A stretch of DNA of 64,000 nt, taken from positions 124,001 through 188,000 of the forward strand of contig CAJUNB010000005.1 in the NCBI GenBank assembly GCA_910587635.1. Reading direction: 5' to 3'. Shown one piece after another: positions 7,157 to 15,863 of the stretch. The notes under the pieces were generated by a model. It was given only the letters and a program-made list of their open reading frames with translations. It ran no database searches and had not been told where the DNA came from. Within the stretch, counting starts at the first letter, position 1, and each line of letters opens with the position of its first letter. The DNA comes from an uncultured Lachnospiraceae bacterium. GTDB lineage: Bacteria > Bacillota > Clostridia > Lachnospirales > Lachnospiraceae. A program made the translations under genes and the position numbers.

Positions 7157-8155
7157 ATGGAACGAAGAGTGATCGAGACAAAGCTGACAGAAGAAGATAA
7201 AAAACTGGAAGGAAGTCTCAGACCGAAATATCTGGAAGATTATATCGGACAGAAGAAGGCAAAAGAGAGCCTGAAAATTTATATTGAAGCTGCCAGGCAA
7301 AGGGGAGACGCTCTGGACCATGTGCTGTTCTATGGCCCTCCCGGATTGGGAAAGACGACGCTGGCGGGGATTATTGCCAATGAGATGGCGGTCAATCTGA
7401 AAGTGACCAGTGGGCCTGCCATTGAAAAGCCGGGAGAGATGGCAGCCATATTGAACAATCTGCAGGAAGGTGATCTGCTTTTTGTAGATGAGATTCACCG
7501 CCTCAACAGGCAGGTGGAAGAAGTGTTGTATCCGGCCATGGAAGATTATGCCATTGACATTATGATTGGAAAAGGAGCCTCTGCCCGGTCGATTCGCTTG
7601 GATCTGCCCAAGTTTACTCTTGTGGGAGCTACTACGAGGGCGGGACTTTTGACGGCACCGCTGCGGGACCGGTTTGGCGTTATTCACAGGCTGGAGTTCT
7701 ATACACCGGGGGAACTGTGTCAGATTATTGTGCGTTCCGCTTCTGTCCTTGGGGTAGTGATCGAAAAGGAAGGAGCCATGGAGCTGGCCAGGAGGAGCCG
7801 GGGAACTCCCCGTATTGCGAACCGGATTCTGAAGCGTGTCCGTGATTTTGCACAGGTACGGTATGACGGTATGATTACGGAAGAGGTGGCCCATACGGCG
7901 CTTGATTTGCTGGATGTGGACAAGCTGGGTCTGGATTATGTGGACAGAAATATATTGGTAACGATGATTGAGAAGTTCAGCGGTGGGCCGGTGGGGCTGG
8001 ATACTCTTGCCGCCGCCATCGGTGAAGATGCGGGGACGATAGAGGACGTATATGAGCCCTATCTGATCAAGAACGGATTATTGAACAGGACGCCCCGGGG
8101 ACGTGTCGTAACGGATTTGACATATCGGCATTTGGGACTTGAAATCCCGACATAA
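7157..8155 (+). CDS. ruvB: Holliday junction branch migration ATPase RuvB
   Basis: 332 residues. AAA+ motor with Walker A GPPGLGKTT, Walker B LFVDEIHR, sensor 1 GATTRAG, arginine finger region APLRDRFG, and the C-terminal winged-helix DNA-binding domain ending in TPRGRVVTDLTYRHLG. It drives branch migration with RuvA. ATG 7157 is chosen because GGTGA sits a few bases upstream; an in-frame GTG at 7148 would add three residues and has no ribosome-binding site. 14 nt after ruvA, same operon. Confidence 0.97.
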   Translation: MERRVIETKLTEEDKKLEGSLRPKYLEDYIGQKKAKESLKIYIEAARQRGDALDHVLFYGPPGLGKTTLAGIIANEMAVNLKVTSGPAIEKPGEMAAILNNLQEGDLLFVDEIHRLNRQVEEVLYPAMEDYAIDIMIGKGASARSIRLDLPKFTLVGATTRAGLLTAPLRDRFGVIHRLEFYTPGELCQIIVRSASVLGVVIEKEGAMELARRSRGTPRIANRILKRVRDFAQVRYDGMITEEVAHTALDLLDVDKLGLDYVDRNILVTMIEKFSGGPVGLDTLAAAIGEDAGTIEDVYEPYLIKNGLLNRTPRGRVVTDLTYRHLGLEIPT

Positions 8156-8167
8156 GGTAGGTATAAT
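8139..8167 (+). promoter_or_regulatory. Sigma-A type promoter upstream of zapA
   Basis: TTGAAA (8139-8144), 17-bp spacer, TATAAT (8162-8167), located at the extreme 3' end of ruvB and just past it. It would start a transcript about 45 nt upstream of zapA. Confidence 0.65.
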
Positions 8168-8216
8168 ATAATAGTATACTATAAGTTGTGGTCAATATAC
8201 GAATGAGGGTGCCGGG

Positions 8217-8627
8217 ATGTCATCAAAAACAGATACAGAAGTAATCATTGGGGGAAAAGTCTTTACATTGAGTGGCTATGAGAGCGAAGAATATCTTCAG
8301 AAAGTAGCCTCTTATATCAATAATAAAGTAGCAGAGTACAATAAAGTGGATCAGTTCCGCAGACAGCCCCTTGATATCCAGAATGTGTTGTTGCAGCTCA
8401 ATATTGCCGACGATTATTTTAAGGCGAAGAAACAGATCAGCATTTTAGAAGAAGATATAGAAAGTAAGGAAAAAGAAATTTATGATTTGAAGCATGAGCT
8501 GATCGCTGCCCAGATGAAAATGGAAAATACTGAGAAAAATATGAAAGGGCTGCAAAAGGAGCTGAATGAAAATACGAAAAAAATTATTCGTATGGAGACA
8601 GAATTAAAAGAGCACAAAAAGGCATGA
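8217..8627 (+). CDS. zapA: Cell division protein ZapA
   Basis: 136 residues. The N-terminal ZapA globular domain (EVIIGGKVFTLSGYESEEYLQKVASYIN, about residues 8-50) is followed by a long coiled coil (about 65-135) rich in K/E with heptad hydrophobics. ZapA tetramers cross-link and stabilise FtsZ filaments at the division site. Preceded by a clear promoter and a GAGGGTG ribosome-binding site. Six nt downstream begins the U32 peptidase gene, a conserved Firmicute arrangement. Confidence 0.9.
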   Translation: MSSKTDTEVIIGGKVFTLSGYESEEYLQKVASYINNKVAEYNKVDQFRRQPLDIQNVLLQLNIADDYFKAKKQISILEEDIESKEKEIYDLKHELIAAQMKMENTEKNMKGLQKELNENTKKIIRMETELKEHKKA

Positions 8628-8633
8628 GTATAG

Positions 8634-11006
8634 ATGAAAAAAGTTGAGCTATTGGCTCCGGCAGGCAGCTTGGAAGGATTTCGTGGAGCGGTCCATGCGG
8701 GAGCGGATGCTGTATATATTGGTGGAAAAAAATATGGAGCCAGAGCATACGCTGAGAATTTTACAGATGAAGAAGTGTGCCTGGCTATTCGTTATGCCCA
8801 TTTATTTGGAAGAAAAGTCTATCTGACTGTAAATACATTGTTAAAAGATTCGGAGATGGATAAGTTACAGGCCTATCTACAGCCTTTTTATGAAGTAGGA
8901 CTGGATGGGATCATTGTACAGGACTTGGGCGTATTTTCTCTGCTCCGGGAATATTTTCCGGGGCTGGCACTGCATGGAAGCACCCAGATGACGGTGACAG
9001 GACCCAGAGGGGCCAGATTTCTGGCTGAGCAGGGAGCTTCCCGGGTAGTACCGGCGAGGGAATTGTCCCTGGAGGAAATAAAACAGATCAAAGAGATCGG
9101 AATCGAAGTGGAAACTTTCATACACGGAGCTATGTGTTACTGTTATTCGGGGCAGTGTCTTTTCAGCAGTATGCTGGGAGGCAGGAGCGGAAACCGGGGA
9201 AAGTGTGCCCAACCCTGTCGGCTGCCCTATAGAGTAGTGCGTTGTGAAAAGGCTCCGGCTGATGATGGGAAGTATCCAGACGATGTGATTTTGGCAGATA
9301 AAAGGGTTTTGAAGGGGAAAAGAGTTCCAGAATATCCCTTAAGTCTGAAAGATATGTGCGTTCTTCCTTTTCTGCCGGAACTGATCCGGGCTGGGATCGA
9401 TTCTTTTAAAATAGAAGGGCGGATGAAGAAACCGGAATATACAGCGGGTGTTACGGCTATTTACCGAAAATATATTGACAGCTATTATGCAGATCCGTCG
9501 GGACACTTCACCGTTTCCAAAGAGGATATGGAAAGATTGGGCAGCCTGTATATACGCAGTGAAATACAGGAAGGCTATTATCACAGACATAACGGGAAAG
9601 AGATGATTACACCGTCGAATCCCGGATATGGAAATACAGAAGAACGTTATTTGAAACAAATCCGGGAAACATATCTGGAAAAGGAGCCGAAGATTCTGAT
9701 TCAGGGAGAGGCAACTCTGAAAAAAGGAGAACCTGCAGTATTGAAGCTGTATACAGACTGCCAGGAAGCAGAGGAAAAAGGAGAAGTAGTACAGGAGGCG
9801 CGAAAGCAGCCTCTGACAGAGGAGAGCGTCAGAAAGCAGTTATGCAAAATAGGAAATACGGTTTTCTCTTTGGAGCAATTCACTGTAAAAATGGATGAGG
9901 ACAGTTTTCTGCCTGTAAAGACACTGAATGATTTGCGCAGAAACGGAATACGGCGGCTGGAAGATCTGATCATAGATCATACCAAAACGAATCATTTAAT
10001 AACACATAAAATGAAAACTGGTGAAAGAATAACGCAGAGAACAATAACAGATAAAATAATAACGCACAAAACAATAACATATGATACAATAACAAATGGA
10101 GCAATAACACATGACTCTGATAAAGAGACGATAAAAACAGAGACAAACGCGACCTATCTGGCTGTTCAGATTTTGCAGGAGCCACAGTTCCGGGCAGTCT
10201 GTATGGAACCGTCTGTAAACAGGATTTATGTGGACGGAGATTTAATAACAAGTGTTTCTTTGGAAAAAGAGCTTCAACAGTGGAAAAAAGAATGTACGGG
10301 AAGAAGTCTTTTTCTCGTTCTGCCCTATATCATCAGAAATAGGGAGGAAGCCTATCTGGAATATTTAAAATCCCAGGTTTTATCTCAGAAAATATGGGAT
10401 GGCATTATGATTCGAAATCTGGAGGGGCTGTATTGGGCCCATGAGATCGGATGGAAGAAGAAACGAGGCGGTTCTCTGCAGGCGGATGCCTGTCTCTACG
10501 CATGGAACAGACGGTCAAGGGTGTTTTTAAAAGAGATGGGAGTTACGTCAACGGTACCTTTGGAATGTAACAGAGAAGATCTGCGACAACTGGAAATTCA
10601 CGGAATGGAAATGATCGTTTATGGACGGATTCCATTGATGATAACGGCCAATTGTGTTCAAAAGACGTGTCTGTCCTGCCAGAAGGAAAGGCTTCCCAGA
10701 GACAGATGGCAGAAAGATGGATGGCTGTGGCTGCGTGACAGGTACGGTACAGAATTTCCGGTACGTACCGTGTGCGGTCATTGTTATAATGAAATATACA
10801 ACAGTGTACCATTGTCGTTACATGAATATGGGAAAGCGATTACAGGGGAAGAGCCCTGTGGTGTTCGACTTATGTTTACAACAGAGAGCAAGGATGAAAT
10901 TCGTCAGGTTTTGAGCTGTTTTGACAGATTTGTAACGAATCCGGAGCAAAAGAGGGTGGCTGATTTTTCTTTTACGAGAGGACACTATAAAAGAGGAGCT
11001 GAATAA
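8634..11006 (+). CDS. U32 family peptidase with C-terminal DUF3656-type region
   Basis: 790 residues. The N-terminal U32 (collagenase/RlhA-like) domain occupies about residues 1-320: ELLAPAGSLEGFRGAVHAGADAVYIG, LHGSTQMTVTG and the signature FIHGAMCYCYSGQCLFSSM with GNRGKCAQPCRLPY. E. coli RlhA, a relative, is needed for 23S rRNA C2501 hydroxylation; others are linked to collagen degradation, so the exact role is open. A second region with CLSCQKERLPRDRW and VCGHCYNEIYNS lies near the C-terminus. Unusual: residues about 450-500 are a low-complexity insert of T-I-T/I-T-H-K units. Cytoplasmic; follows zapA by 6 nt. Confidence 0.85.
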   Translation: MKKVELLAPAGSLEGFRGAVHAGADAVYIGGKKYGARAYAENFTDEEVCLAIRYAHLFGRKVYLTVNTLLKDSEMDKLQAYLQPFYEVGLDGIIVQDLGVFSLLREYFPGLALHGSTQMTVTGPRGARFLAEQGASRVVPARELSLEEIKQIKEIGIEVETFIHGAMCYCYSGQCLFSSMLGGRSGNRGKCAQPCRLPYRVVRCEKAPADDGKYPDDVILADKRVLKGKRVPEYPLSLKDMCVLPFLPELIRAGIDSFKIEGRMKKPEYTAGVTAIYRKYIDSYYADPSGHFTVSKEDMERLGSLYIRSEIQEGYYHRHNGKEMITPSNPGYGNTEERYLKQIRETYLEKEPKILIQGEATLKKGEPAVLKLYTDCQEAEEKGEVVQEARKQPLTEESVRKQLCKIGNTVFSLEQFTVKMDEDSFLPVKTLNDLRRNGIRRLEDLIIDHTKTNHLITHKMKTGERITQRTITDKIITHKTITYDTITNGAITHDSDKETIKTETNATYLAVQILQEPQFRAVCMEPSVNRIYVDGDLITSVSLEKELQQWKKECTGRSLFLVLPYIIRNREEAYLEYLKSQVLSQKIWDGIMIRNLEGLYWAHEIGWKKKRGGSLQADACLYAWNRRSRVFLKEMGVTSTVPLECNREDLRQLEIHGMEMIVYGRIPLMITANCVQKTCLSCQKERLPRDRWQKDGWLWLRDRYGTEFPVRTVCGHCYNEIYNSVPLSLHEYGKAITGEEPCGVRLMFTTESKDEIRQVLSCFDRFVTNPEQKRVADFSFTRGHYKRGAE
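9985..10130 (+). repeat. Degenerate in-frame short repeat inside the U32 peptidase gene
   Basis: About ten diverged copies of a 12-15 nt unit resembling ATAACACAYAAAACA give a T/I/H/K-rich protein segment between two recognisable domains. It maintains the reading frame and is strikingly A-rich compared with flanking coding sequence, suggesting slippage-driven expansion in an inter-domain linker. Confidence 0.6.
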
Positions 11007-11019
11007 GTCTGGTGATGAT

Positions 11020-12393
11020 ATGGGATATTATATAACGGAATTTTCCAAATATTTTATTGTGTTGTTCGCTTCATTTTATACGTATGAATGTTTTGCTGTA
11101 TTTCGTTATGAGAAAGAGCAGGACAGGGGCAGTATCTATGTGAGACAATATATTTTTATGTTTCTTGTACATCTGAGTTGTTTCCTGCCAGTTTGCATTC
11201 AGACCGGACAGATAGAATATGTTTTCTTTTTTATCTTTCAGCAGATCGGGATCTATGCCATGATCGCATTGTATCATATGATCTATCCAAATGCGAACAG
11301 ACTGGTTATAAATAATATGTGTTATCTGCTTGGAATTGGCTTTATTATACTGACACGATTGTCATATAATAAGGCGATCCGTCAGTTTGTGATTGCAGTG
11401 GCTTCTTTTATTATCGCCCTTTTTGTTCCCAACCTTATGACAAGGGTCAAAAACTGGAAAGAATATGTATGGTTTTATGGGGCGGCAGGTATTATTTCCT
11501 TAGGAGCCGTACTTGCCCTGGGAGCCGTTACCAATGGCTCCAAGCTTTCGTTCTATCTGTTTGGCGTCAGATTTCAGCCGTCGGAATTTATTAAAATTGT
11601 TTTTGTATTTTTTATTGCATCTCTGATGAGCAGATCTGTGACATTTTTTAATGTGGCATTGTCTGCCGTTGCCGCGGGAGCGCATATTGTGATTTTGGCT
11701 CTTTCCAAAGATCTGGGCAGCGCGCTCATTTATTTTGTGGCATATGTTGTCATTGTATATGTGGCTACGGGAAAGAAACGATACCTTTTGGCCGGTCTGG
11801 CCGGTGGAAGCGGAGCAGCGTATATGGCGTATCGGCTGTTTTGGCATGTACAGGTACGGGTACAGGCATGGAGAGATCCCTGGAGTGTTATTGACAATCA
11901 GGGCTATCAGATCACACAGTCGTTGTTTGCCATTGGATGCGGAGGTCTGTTCGGGCTTGGTATTTGCCAGGGAAGTCCTTCTTCGATCCCGTATGTGGAA
12001 ATGGATTTTATCTTTTCTGCCATTACGGAAGAGCTGGGCGTACTGTTTTCCCTCTGTCTGATTCTTGTTTATGTAAGTAGTTTTATTATGTTTATGCAGA
12101 TTGCCATGACCATGAAAAAAATGTTTTACCGCCTGACAGTGACAGGACTGGGGATCACCTATATTTTTCAGGTGTTTCTGACGATCGGGGGAGGGATTAA
12201 ATTTATTCCCCTGACAGGTGTGACTCTTCCTTTTATCAGCTATGGTGGGAGCAGTGTTCTCAGTATGATTATCATGTTTTCCGTTTTACAGGGCCTGTAT
12301 CTGATAGGAGGAAAAAAGTATGTCGCAAAGAAGAGAAAAGAAGAAATCTGGGAAGAGGAAGAAGAGCCGGGAGATTATGCAGGTGACGATTAG
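11020..12393 (+). CDS. FtsW/RodA/SpoVE family peptidoglycan polymerase
   Basis: 457 residues with about ten predicted membrane helices. SEDS-family signatures are present: FGVRFQPSEFIKIVFVFFIASL, LSKDLGSALIYFVAYVV, and at the C-terminus FIPLTGVTLPFISYGGSSVL. SEDS proteins polymerise lipid II into glycan strands together with a cognate class B PBP, which is encoded immediately downstream and overlaps this gene by 74 nt. The N-terminal 100 residues add extra helices (YIFMFLVHLSCFLPV) beyond the minimal RodA. The acidic C-terminal tail (EEIWEEEEEPGDYAGDD) is the part shared with the overlap. Whether it serves elongation, division or sporulation cannot be told from sequence alone. Confidence 0.9.
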   Translation: MGYYITEFSKYFIVLFASFYTYECFAVFRYEKEQDRGSIYVRQYIFMFLVHLSCFLPVCIQTGQIEYVFFFIFQQIGIYAMIALYHMIYPNANRLVINNMCYLLGIGFIILTRLSYNKAIRQFVIAVASFIIALFVPNLMTRVKNWKEYVWFYGAAGIISLGAVLALGAVTNGSKLSFYLFGVRFQPSEFIKIVFVFFIASLMSRSVTFFNVALSAVAAGAHIVILALSKDLGSALIYFVAYVVIVYVATGKKRYLLAGLAGGSGAAYMAYRLFWHVQVRVQAWRDPWSVIDNQGYQITQSLFAIGCGGLFGLGICQGSPSSIPYVEMDFIFSAITEELGVLFSLCLILVYVSSFIMFMQIAMTMKKMFYRLTVTGLGITYIFQVFLTIGGGIKFIPLTGVTLPFISYGGSSVLSMIIMFSVLQGLYLIGGKKYVAKKRKEEIWEEEEEPGDYAGDD

Positions 12394-13771
12394 CGTTGTT
12401 GTGATTTTTCTCGGTATGATGGGATATTTTACAGTATATGCTATGACTCACAGGGAAGAACTTTTCAATAACAGTTATAATGGCCGCCAGCAGATACTGG
12501 CCGCACAGAACAGACGGGGTGAAATCTATGCCCGGAATGGGGAGAAACTGGCCGAAACAAAAGTGGATTCCAGTGGGGAGGAGAAACGATTCTATCCCTA
12601 TGGGAATCTTTTTTCCCATGCGATCGGTTATGTGGATAAGGGGAAGATGGGAATCGAATCCCAGGCAAATTATTATCTCATTCAATCCAGTATACCAGTA
12701 GCGTCCAGGGCAGAGATGGGGGCCAAGGGGGAAAAGAATCCCGGCGACTGTGTCTATACTACTTTTGATGCGGACTTGCAGGAAGCGGCGGACAGAGCGA
12801 TGGGTATCTATAAAGGGGCTATTATTGCCATGGATCCGAAGACAGGTGAAATACTGGCCATGGTGTCCAAACCGGATTTTGATCCCAACGAAATCGCTGC
12901 ACAATGGGATAAAATCGTGGAGGATGAAGAGAGCGGGACACTGGTAAACCGGACGACCCAGGGACTCTATCCTCCGGGCTCAACTTTTAAGATCGTAACG
13001 GCACTGGAATATATTAGAGAAAACCCGGAAACTTACAGTAGTTATCGTTTTACATGTAATGGCAGTATACGGGAAGGGGACAGTGTGATCAACTGCTATC
13101 ATGGGACAAAACACGGAGAAGTGGATCTGAGCAGATCTTTTGCCAAATCCTGCAATACTTCTTTTGCCAACATCGGGCTTATGCTGGACCGGGAGATGTT
13201 TACGGATACGTTAAATACACTGCTGTTCAATCAGGAACTTCCTTTGCAATGTGTATACAATCAGAGCAGCCTGCAGATTTTAAAAGAGGACGATAACGGA
13301 GAAATGATGCAAAATGCCATAGGGCAGGGCAGGACACAGATTACGCCAATCCATCTGGCAATGATTACCTGTGCTGTTGCCAATAGAGGTATCTTGATGA
13401 AACCCTATATGATACAGCGTGTTGAAAGTGCAGAAGGCGCTAAAATAAAAGAATTTTCCCCGGAGGAGTATGGTGCTCTTATGAGCCAAAAGGAGGCATC
13501 CCTGTTAAAAGGATATATGGAAGATGTAGTGATGAATGGTACCGGAAGCAAGCTGTCCGGTCTGTCCTATACTGCAGCGGGGAAGACAGGCTCTGCGGAA
13601 TTTAACAGTAAAAAAGAAGAAAGTCATGCCTGGTTTACCGGATTTGCACCAGCATCGGACCCGCAGATTGTAGTGACGGTAATTATTGAAGGAGCCGGTT
13701 CTGGCGGTGACTATGCCGTACCGATGGCGCGGCGGGTATTTGATGCTTATCTCGGAGAGAAAGATTCGTAA
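12320..13771 (+). CDS. Class B penicillin-binding protein (transpeptidase), PbpA/FtsI type
   Basis: 483 residues: a lysine-rich cytoplasmic tail, one transmembrane helix (about residues 21-41, VTISVVVIFLGMMGYFTVYA) and a transpeptidase domain with the SxxK motif in PPGSTFKIVTALE, the SxN motif in AKSCNTSF and KTG in AAGKTGSAEF. It cross-links peptidoglycan peptides as partner of the SEDS protein upstream. The start at 12320 is well supported by a strong AGGAGG ribosome-binding site 8 nt upstream, so the 74-nt overlap with the preceding gene is real. It lacks a large PBP-dimer domain, as is usual for Actinobacterial/Clostridial PbpA-like proteins. Confidence 0.92.
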   Translation: MSQRREKKKSGKRKKSREIMQVTISVVVIFLGMMGYFTVYAMTHREELFNNSYNGRQQILAAQNRRGEIYARNGEKLAETKVDSSGEEKRFYPYGNLFSHAIGYVDKGKMGIESQANYYLIQSSIPVASRAEMGAKGEKNPGDCVYTTFDADLQEAADRAMGIYKGAIIAMDPKTGEILAMVSKPDFDPNEIAAQWDKIVEDEESGTLVNRTTQGLYPPGSTFKIVTALEYIRENPETYSSYRFTCNGSIREGDSVINCYHGTKHGEVDLSRSFAKSCNTSFANIGLMLDREMFTDTLNTLLFNQELPLQCVYNQSSLQILKEDDNGEMMQNAIGQGRTQITPIHLAMITCAVANRGILMKPYMIQRVESAEGAKIKEFSPEEYGALMSQKEASLLKGYMEDVVMNGTGSKLSGLSYTAAGKTGSAEFNSKKEESHAWFTGFAPASDPQIVVTVIIEGAGSGGDYAVPMARRVFDAYLGEKDS

Positions 13772-13908
13772 CAGTTCAGCCTTCGGCTTCCCTGTTATGG
13801 AATCTGCCCATTCCAGATCGCCTTCGGCGAAGGGCAGATTCCCTCTTGGTCCAATTTACACGTTCTCACGGACTTTGCAGCAAGTGCAAAGTCCTGACTG
13901 AACTGTTA
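13769..13908 (+). ncRNA. Structured 3' region of the RodA-PBP2 transcript (three-way junction)
   Basis: The 241-bp gap after the PBP gene folds as a multibranch structure: P1 TAACAGTTCAG (13769-13779, including the stop codon) with CTGAACTGTTA (13898-13908); P2 GGAATCTGCCC (13799-13809) with GGGCAGATTCC (13832-13842), containing a small TCGCC/GGCGA hairpin; P3 GGACTTTGCA (13870-13879) with TGCAAAGTCC (13885-13894). TAACAG can instead pair with CTGTTA at 13792-13797. There is no U-tract, so it is not a simple terminator. No similarity of linkers to the elements at 461 and 39530. Confidence 0.45.
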
Positions 13909-13938
13909 CTGGATTCTGCATAGAAGATGGAAAAAGAA

Positions 13939-13967
13939 TTGCTTAATGGGACAAGATAGGATATACT
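13939..13967 (+). promoter_or_regulatory. Promoter for the NUDIX gene cluster
   Basis: TTGCTT (13939-13944), 17-bp spacer and TATACT (13962-13967), 45 nt upstream of the NUDIX start codon. Confidence 0.5.
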
Positions 13968-14012
13968 CTATAGAGATATGGGTTTGACACACCTGTGGCA
14001 GGAGGAATTGCA

Positions 14013-14459
14013 ATGATTGAGGCAACGAGCTGTGGCGGTGTGGTTTTATTTCGAGGAAAGATTCTTCTTTTGTATAAAAATTTTAAAAATAAATACGAAG
14101 GCTGGGTTTTGCCGAAAGGAACTGTAGAATCAGGAGAAGAGTTTAAAGATACCGCACTTCGGGAAGTATTTGAAGAGACGGGCGTCAGGGCATCCATTGT
14201 CAAATATGTGGGAAGCAGCGACTACACTTTCAATGTGCCGGATGATACGGTGGAAAAAGAAGTGCACTGGTATTTGATGATGGCTGAGAGTTATTACAGC
14301 AAACCACAACGCGAAGAGTATTTTGTAGATTCAGGATATTATAAGTTTCACGAAGCATATCATCTTTTAAAATTTGCCAATGAAAAGCAGATATTGGAAA
14401 AAGCTTATTATGAATATCTGAATTTGAAAAAAAGTAATTTATGGGAAAACCGTAAATAA
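14013..14459 (+). CDS. NUDIX hydrolase
   Basis: 148 residues. The Nudix box is visible at about residues 33-55 (PKGTVESGEEF...ALREVFEETGV), matching GX5EX7REUXEEXGU, with the glycine, glutamates and arginine all present. These enzymes hydrolyse nucleoside diphosphates linked to another moiety; the substrate (for example a damaged nucleotide or diadenosine polyphosphate) cannot be deduced. The start is ATG 14013 because GGAGGA lies 7-12 nt upstream; an in-frame GTG at 13995 precedes that site. First gene of a run ending with the coiled-coil J-like gene at 16923. Confidence 0.9.
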   Translation: MIEATSCGGVVLFRGKILLLYKNFKNKYEGWVLPKGTVESGEEFKDTALREVFEETGVRASIVKYVGSSDYTFNVPDDTVEKEVHWYLMMAESYYSKPQREEYFVDSGYYKFHEAYHLLKFANEKQILEKAYYEYLNLKKSNLWENRK

Positions 14460-14474
14460 GAATGAAGAGTGCAT

Positions 14475-14780
14475 ATGAAATTTCACAGAGAACTGTATGT
14501 GGGTGAATCGATTCGAAATGCCAGAAAAGTAAAGTGGAAATTAAAGCATGGCGCCGGACAGCTGCGTATTTTTATCATAGCTGTGGCGCCGGGGAGAGAC
14601 CAGCTGGAAATATTTCACTGTGCATTTTTACAGCAGAGATATTACAGGAAAAATTCTCCCTATATTGTTGGGATTGCCGGAGGATATGAAGAGGCAGTGG
14701 ACCTGCTTCAGAAAATGGTGACTGATATTTATGAGAAAACCGGTGATTATCGGTTAAAAGAATATTTTCTGGAAAACTAA
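14475..14780 (+). CDS. Conserved hypothetical protein, about 101 aa
   Basis: Not recognised. A small soluble protein with a basic N-terminus (MKFHRELYVGESIRNARKVKWKLKHG), a central beta-rich hydrophobic stretch (QLRIFIIAVAPGRDQLEIFHCAFL) and a C-terminal amphipathic helix (YEEAVDLLQKMVTDIYEKTGDY). No membrane segment or catalytic motif seen. It lies 15 nt after the NUDIX gene and shortly before a DUF2953 gene, so it is co-transcribed. A GTG at 14469 would add two residues; neither start has a strong ribosome-binding site. Confidence 0.65.
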   Translation: MKFHRELYVGESIRNARKVKWKLKHGAGQLRIFIIAVAPGRDQLEIFHCAFLQQRYYRKNSPYIVGIAGGYEEAVDLLQKMVTDIYEKTGDYRLKEYFLEN

Positions 14781-14801
14781 TTGGGAATAGCAGAGGGACT
14801 T

Positions 14802-15863
14802 ATGCTACATATACTGGGATTAACTGGAAAAGGAATCGGGATAGCATTACTTTGTATCCTCATACTGGTGTTGCTGTTGCTGTTGGCCGTGCTGTTCGTT
14901 CCGATACGGTATCGTATCGCAGGAAGTAAGGATGCGGAGAGGGGGCCGGTGGGAGAAGTAAAAATTCATTGGCTTTTCCATATCATATCGGGTATGGGAG
15001 CGTGGGACGGCAGACTTCATTACCGGGTACGTGTATTGGGGATTCCCATTTACGATAGCCTACGAAAAAAACAGAAAGAAAAACAAAAAAAGAATAAGAA
15101 AGAAAGAGTAAAAAAAGAAAAAAAGCGAAAAGAAGACAAAGCAAAATTAAAAAAAGAGAAGTCAGAAAAGGGAAATTTTGAGAGTGAAAAATTCACCATA
15201 GATGATATAGAGAAAGAAAAATCGGAAACAGAAATTGCAAAGACAGATAACAAGGAGGAAAACATCTTAAGCGGAACGGTCACAGAGTATATAGACCGGG
15301 AAGACAGGTTACAGGCCGACCGGGAAGAGTTGGGGGAGAGGCGTTCTTTTTGGAAGCGTTTGATAGATAAGATAAAGACTTTGTGGCAGAAAATAATTAA
15401 TTTTATACGAATGATACGAGGGCTTTTGCAGAAAATAGGTGAGCTGCCCGGTAAGATTCGGGATAAAGTGGCTCATTTTCAGGAGACAATAGAAGACTGG
15501 AAAGCGTTTTTGTCAAGAGAGGATTTGAAAAGGGCTTTTGTACTCTGTAAAAAGCAGCTGTTTAGGGTCTGGAAGAATATAAGGCCCAGGAAAGTGAAAG
15601 CGGATGTTCGGTTTGGTTTTGCAGATCCTTCCAGTACGGGACAAGTTCTTGCCATGGCAGGAATGTTATATCCCATACTTGGAAAAACTATTGTCCTGAG
15701 ACCGGATTTTGAAGAACAGGTATTGGCAGGGCACATATTGATCAAAGGCAGGGTGACGATATTTATTCTGCTGAAGGCAGTTTGGATACTTTATTTTAAT
15801 AAAGATATAAAATGGTTGATTCGCGTATGGAAAAAGGAGGAAACATTACATGGGAGATCATAA
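14802..15863 (+). CDS. DUF2953 domain-containing membrane protein
   Basis: 353 residues. An N-terminal transmembrane helix (about residues 9-32, GIALLCILILVLLLLLAVLFVPI) is followed by the YRI...EVKIHWLFHIISG...LRVLGIPIYD pattern typical of DUF2953, a very lysine/glutamate-rich charged linker (about residues 85-170) and a conserved C-terminal part (RPRKVKADVRFGFADPSSTGQVLAMAGMLYP...ILIKGRVTIFILLKAVWILYFNKDIK). In sporeformers DUF2953 genes commonly adjoin gerW/ytfJ, as here; the function is unknown. ATG 14802 is preferred over TTG 14781 because AGAGGG precedes it. The last 14 nt overlap gerW. Confidence 0.8.
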   Translation: MLHILGLTGKGIGIALLCILILVLLLLLAVLFVPIRYRIAGSKDAERGPVGEVKIHWLFHIISGMGAWDGRLHYRVRVLGIPIYDSLRKKQKEKQKKNKKERVKKEKKRKEDKAKLKKEKSEKGNFESEKFTIDDIEKEKSETEIAKTDNKEENILSGTVTEYIDREDRLQADREELGERRSFWKRLIDKIKTLWQKIINFIRMIRGLLQKIGELPGKIRDKVAHFQETIEDWKAFLSREDLKRAFVLCKKQLFRVWKNIRPRKVKADVRFGFADPSSTGQVLAMAGMLYPILGKTIVLRPDFEEQVLAGHILIKGRVTIFILLKAVWILYFNKDIKWLIRVWKKEETLHGRS

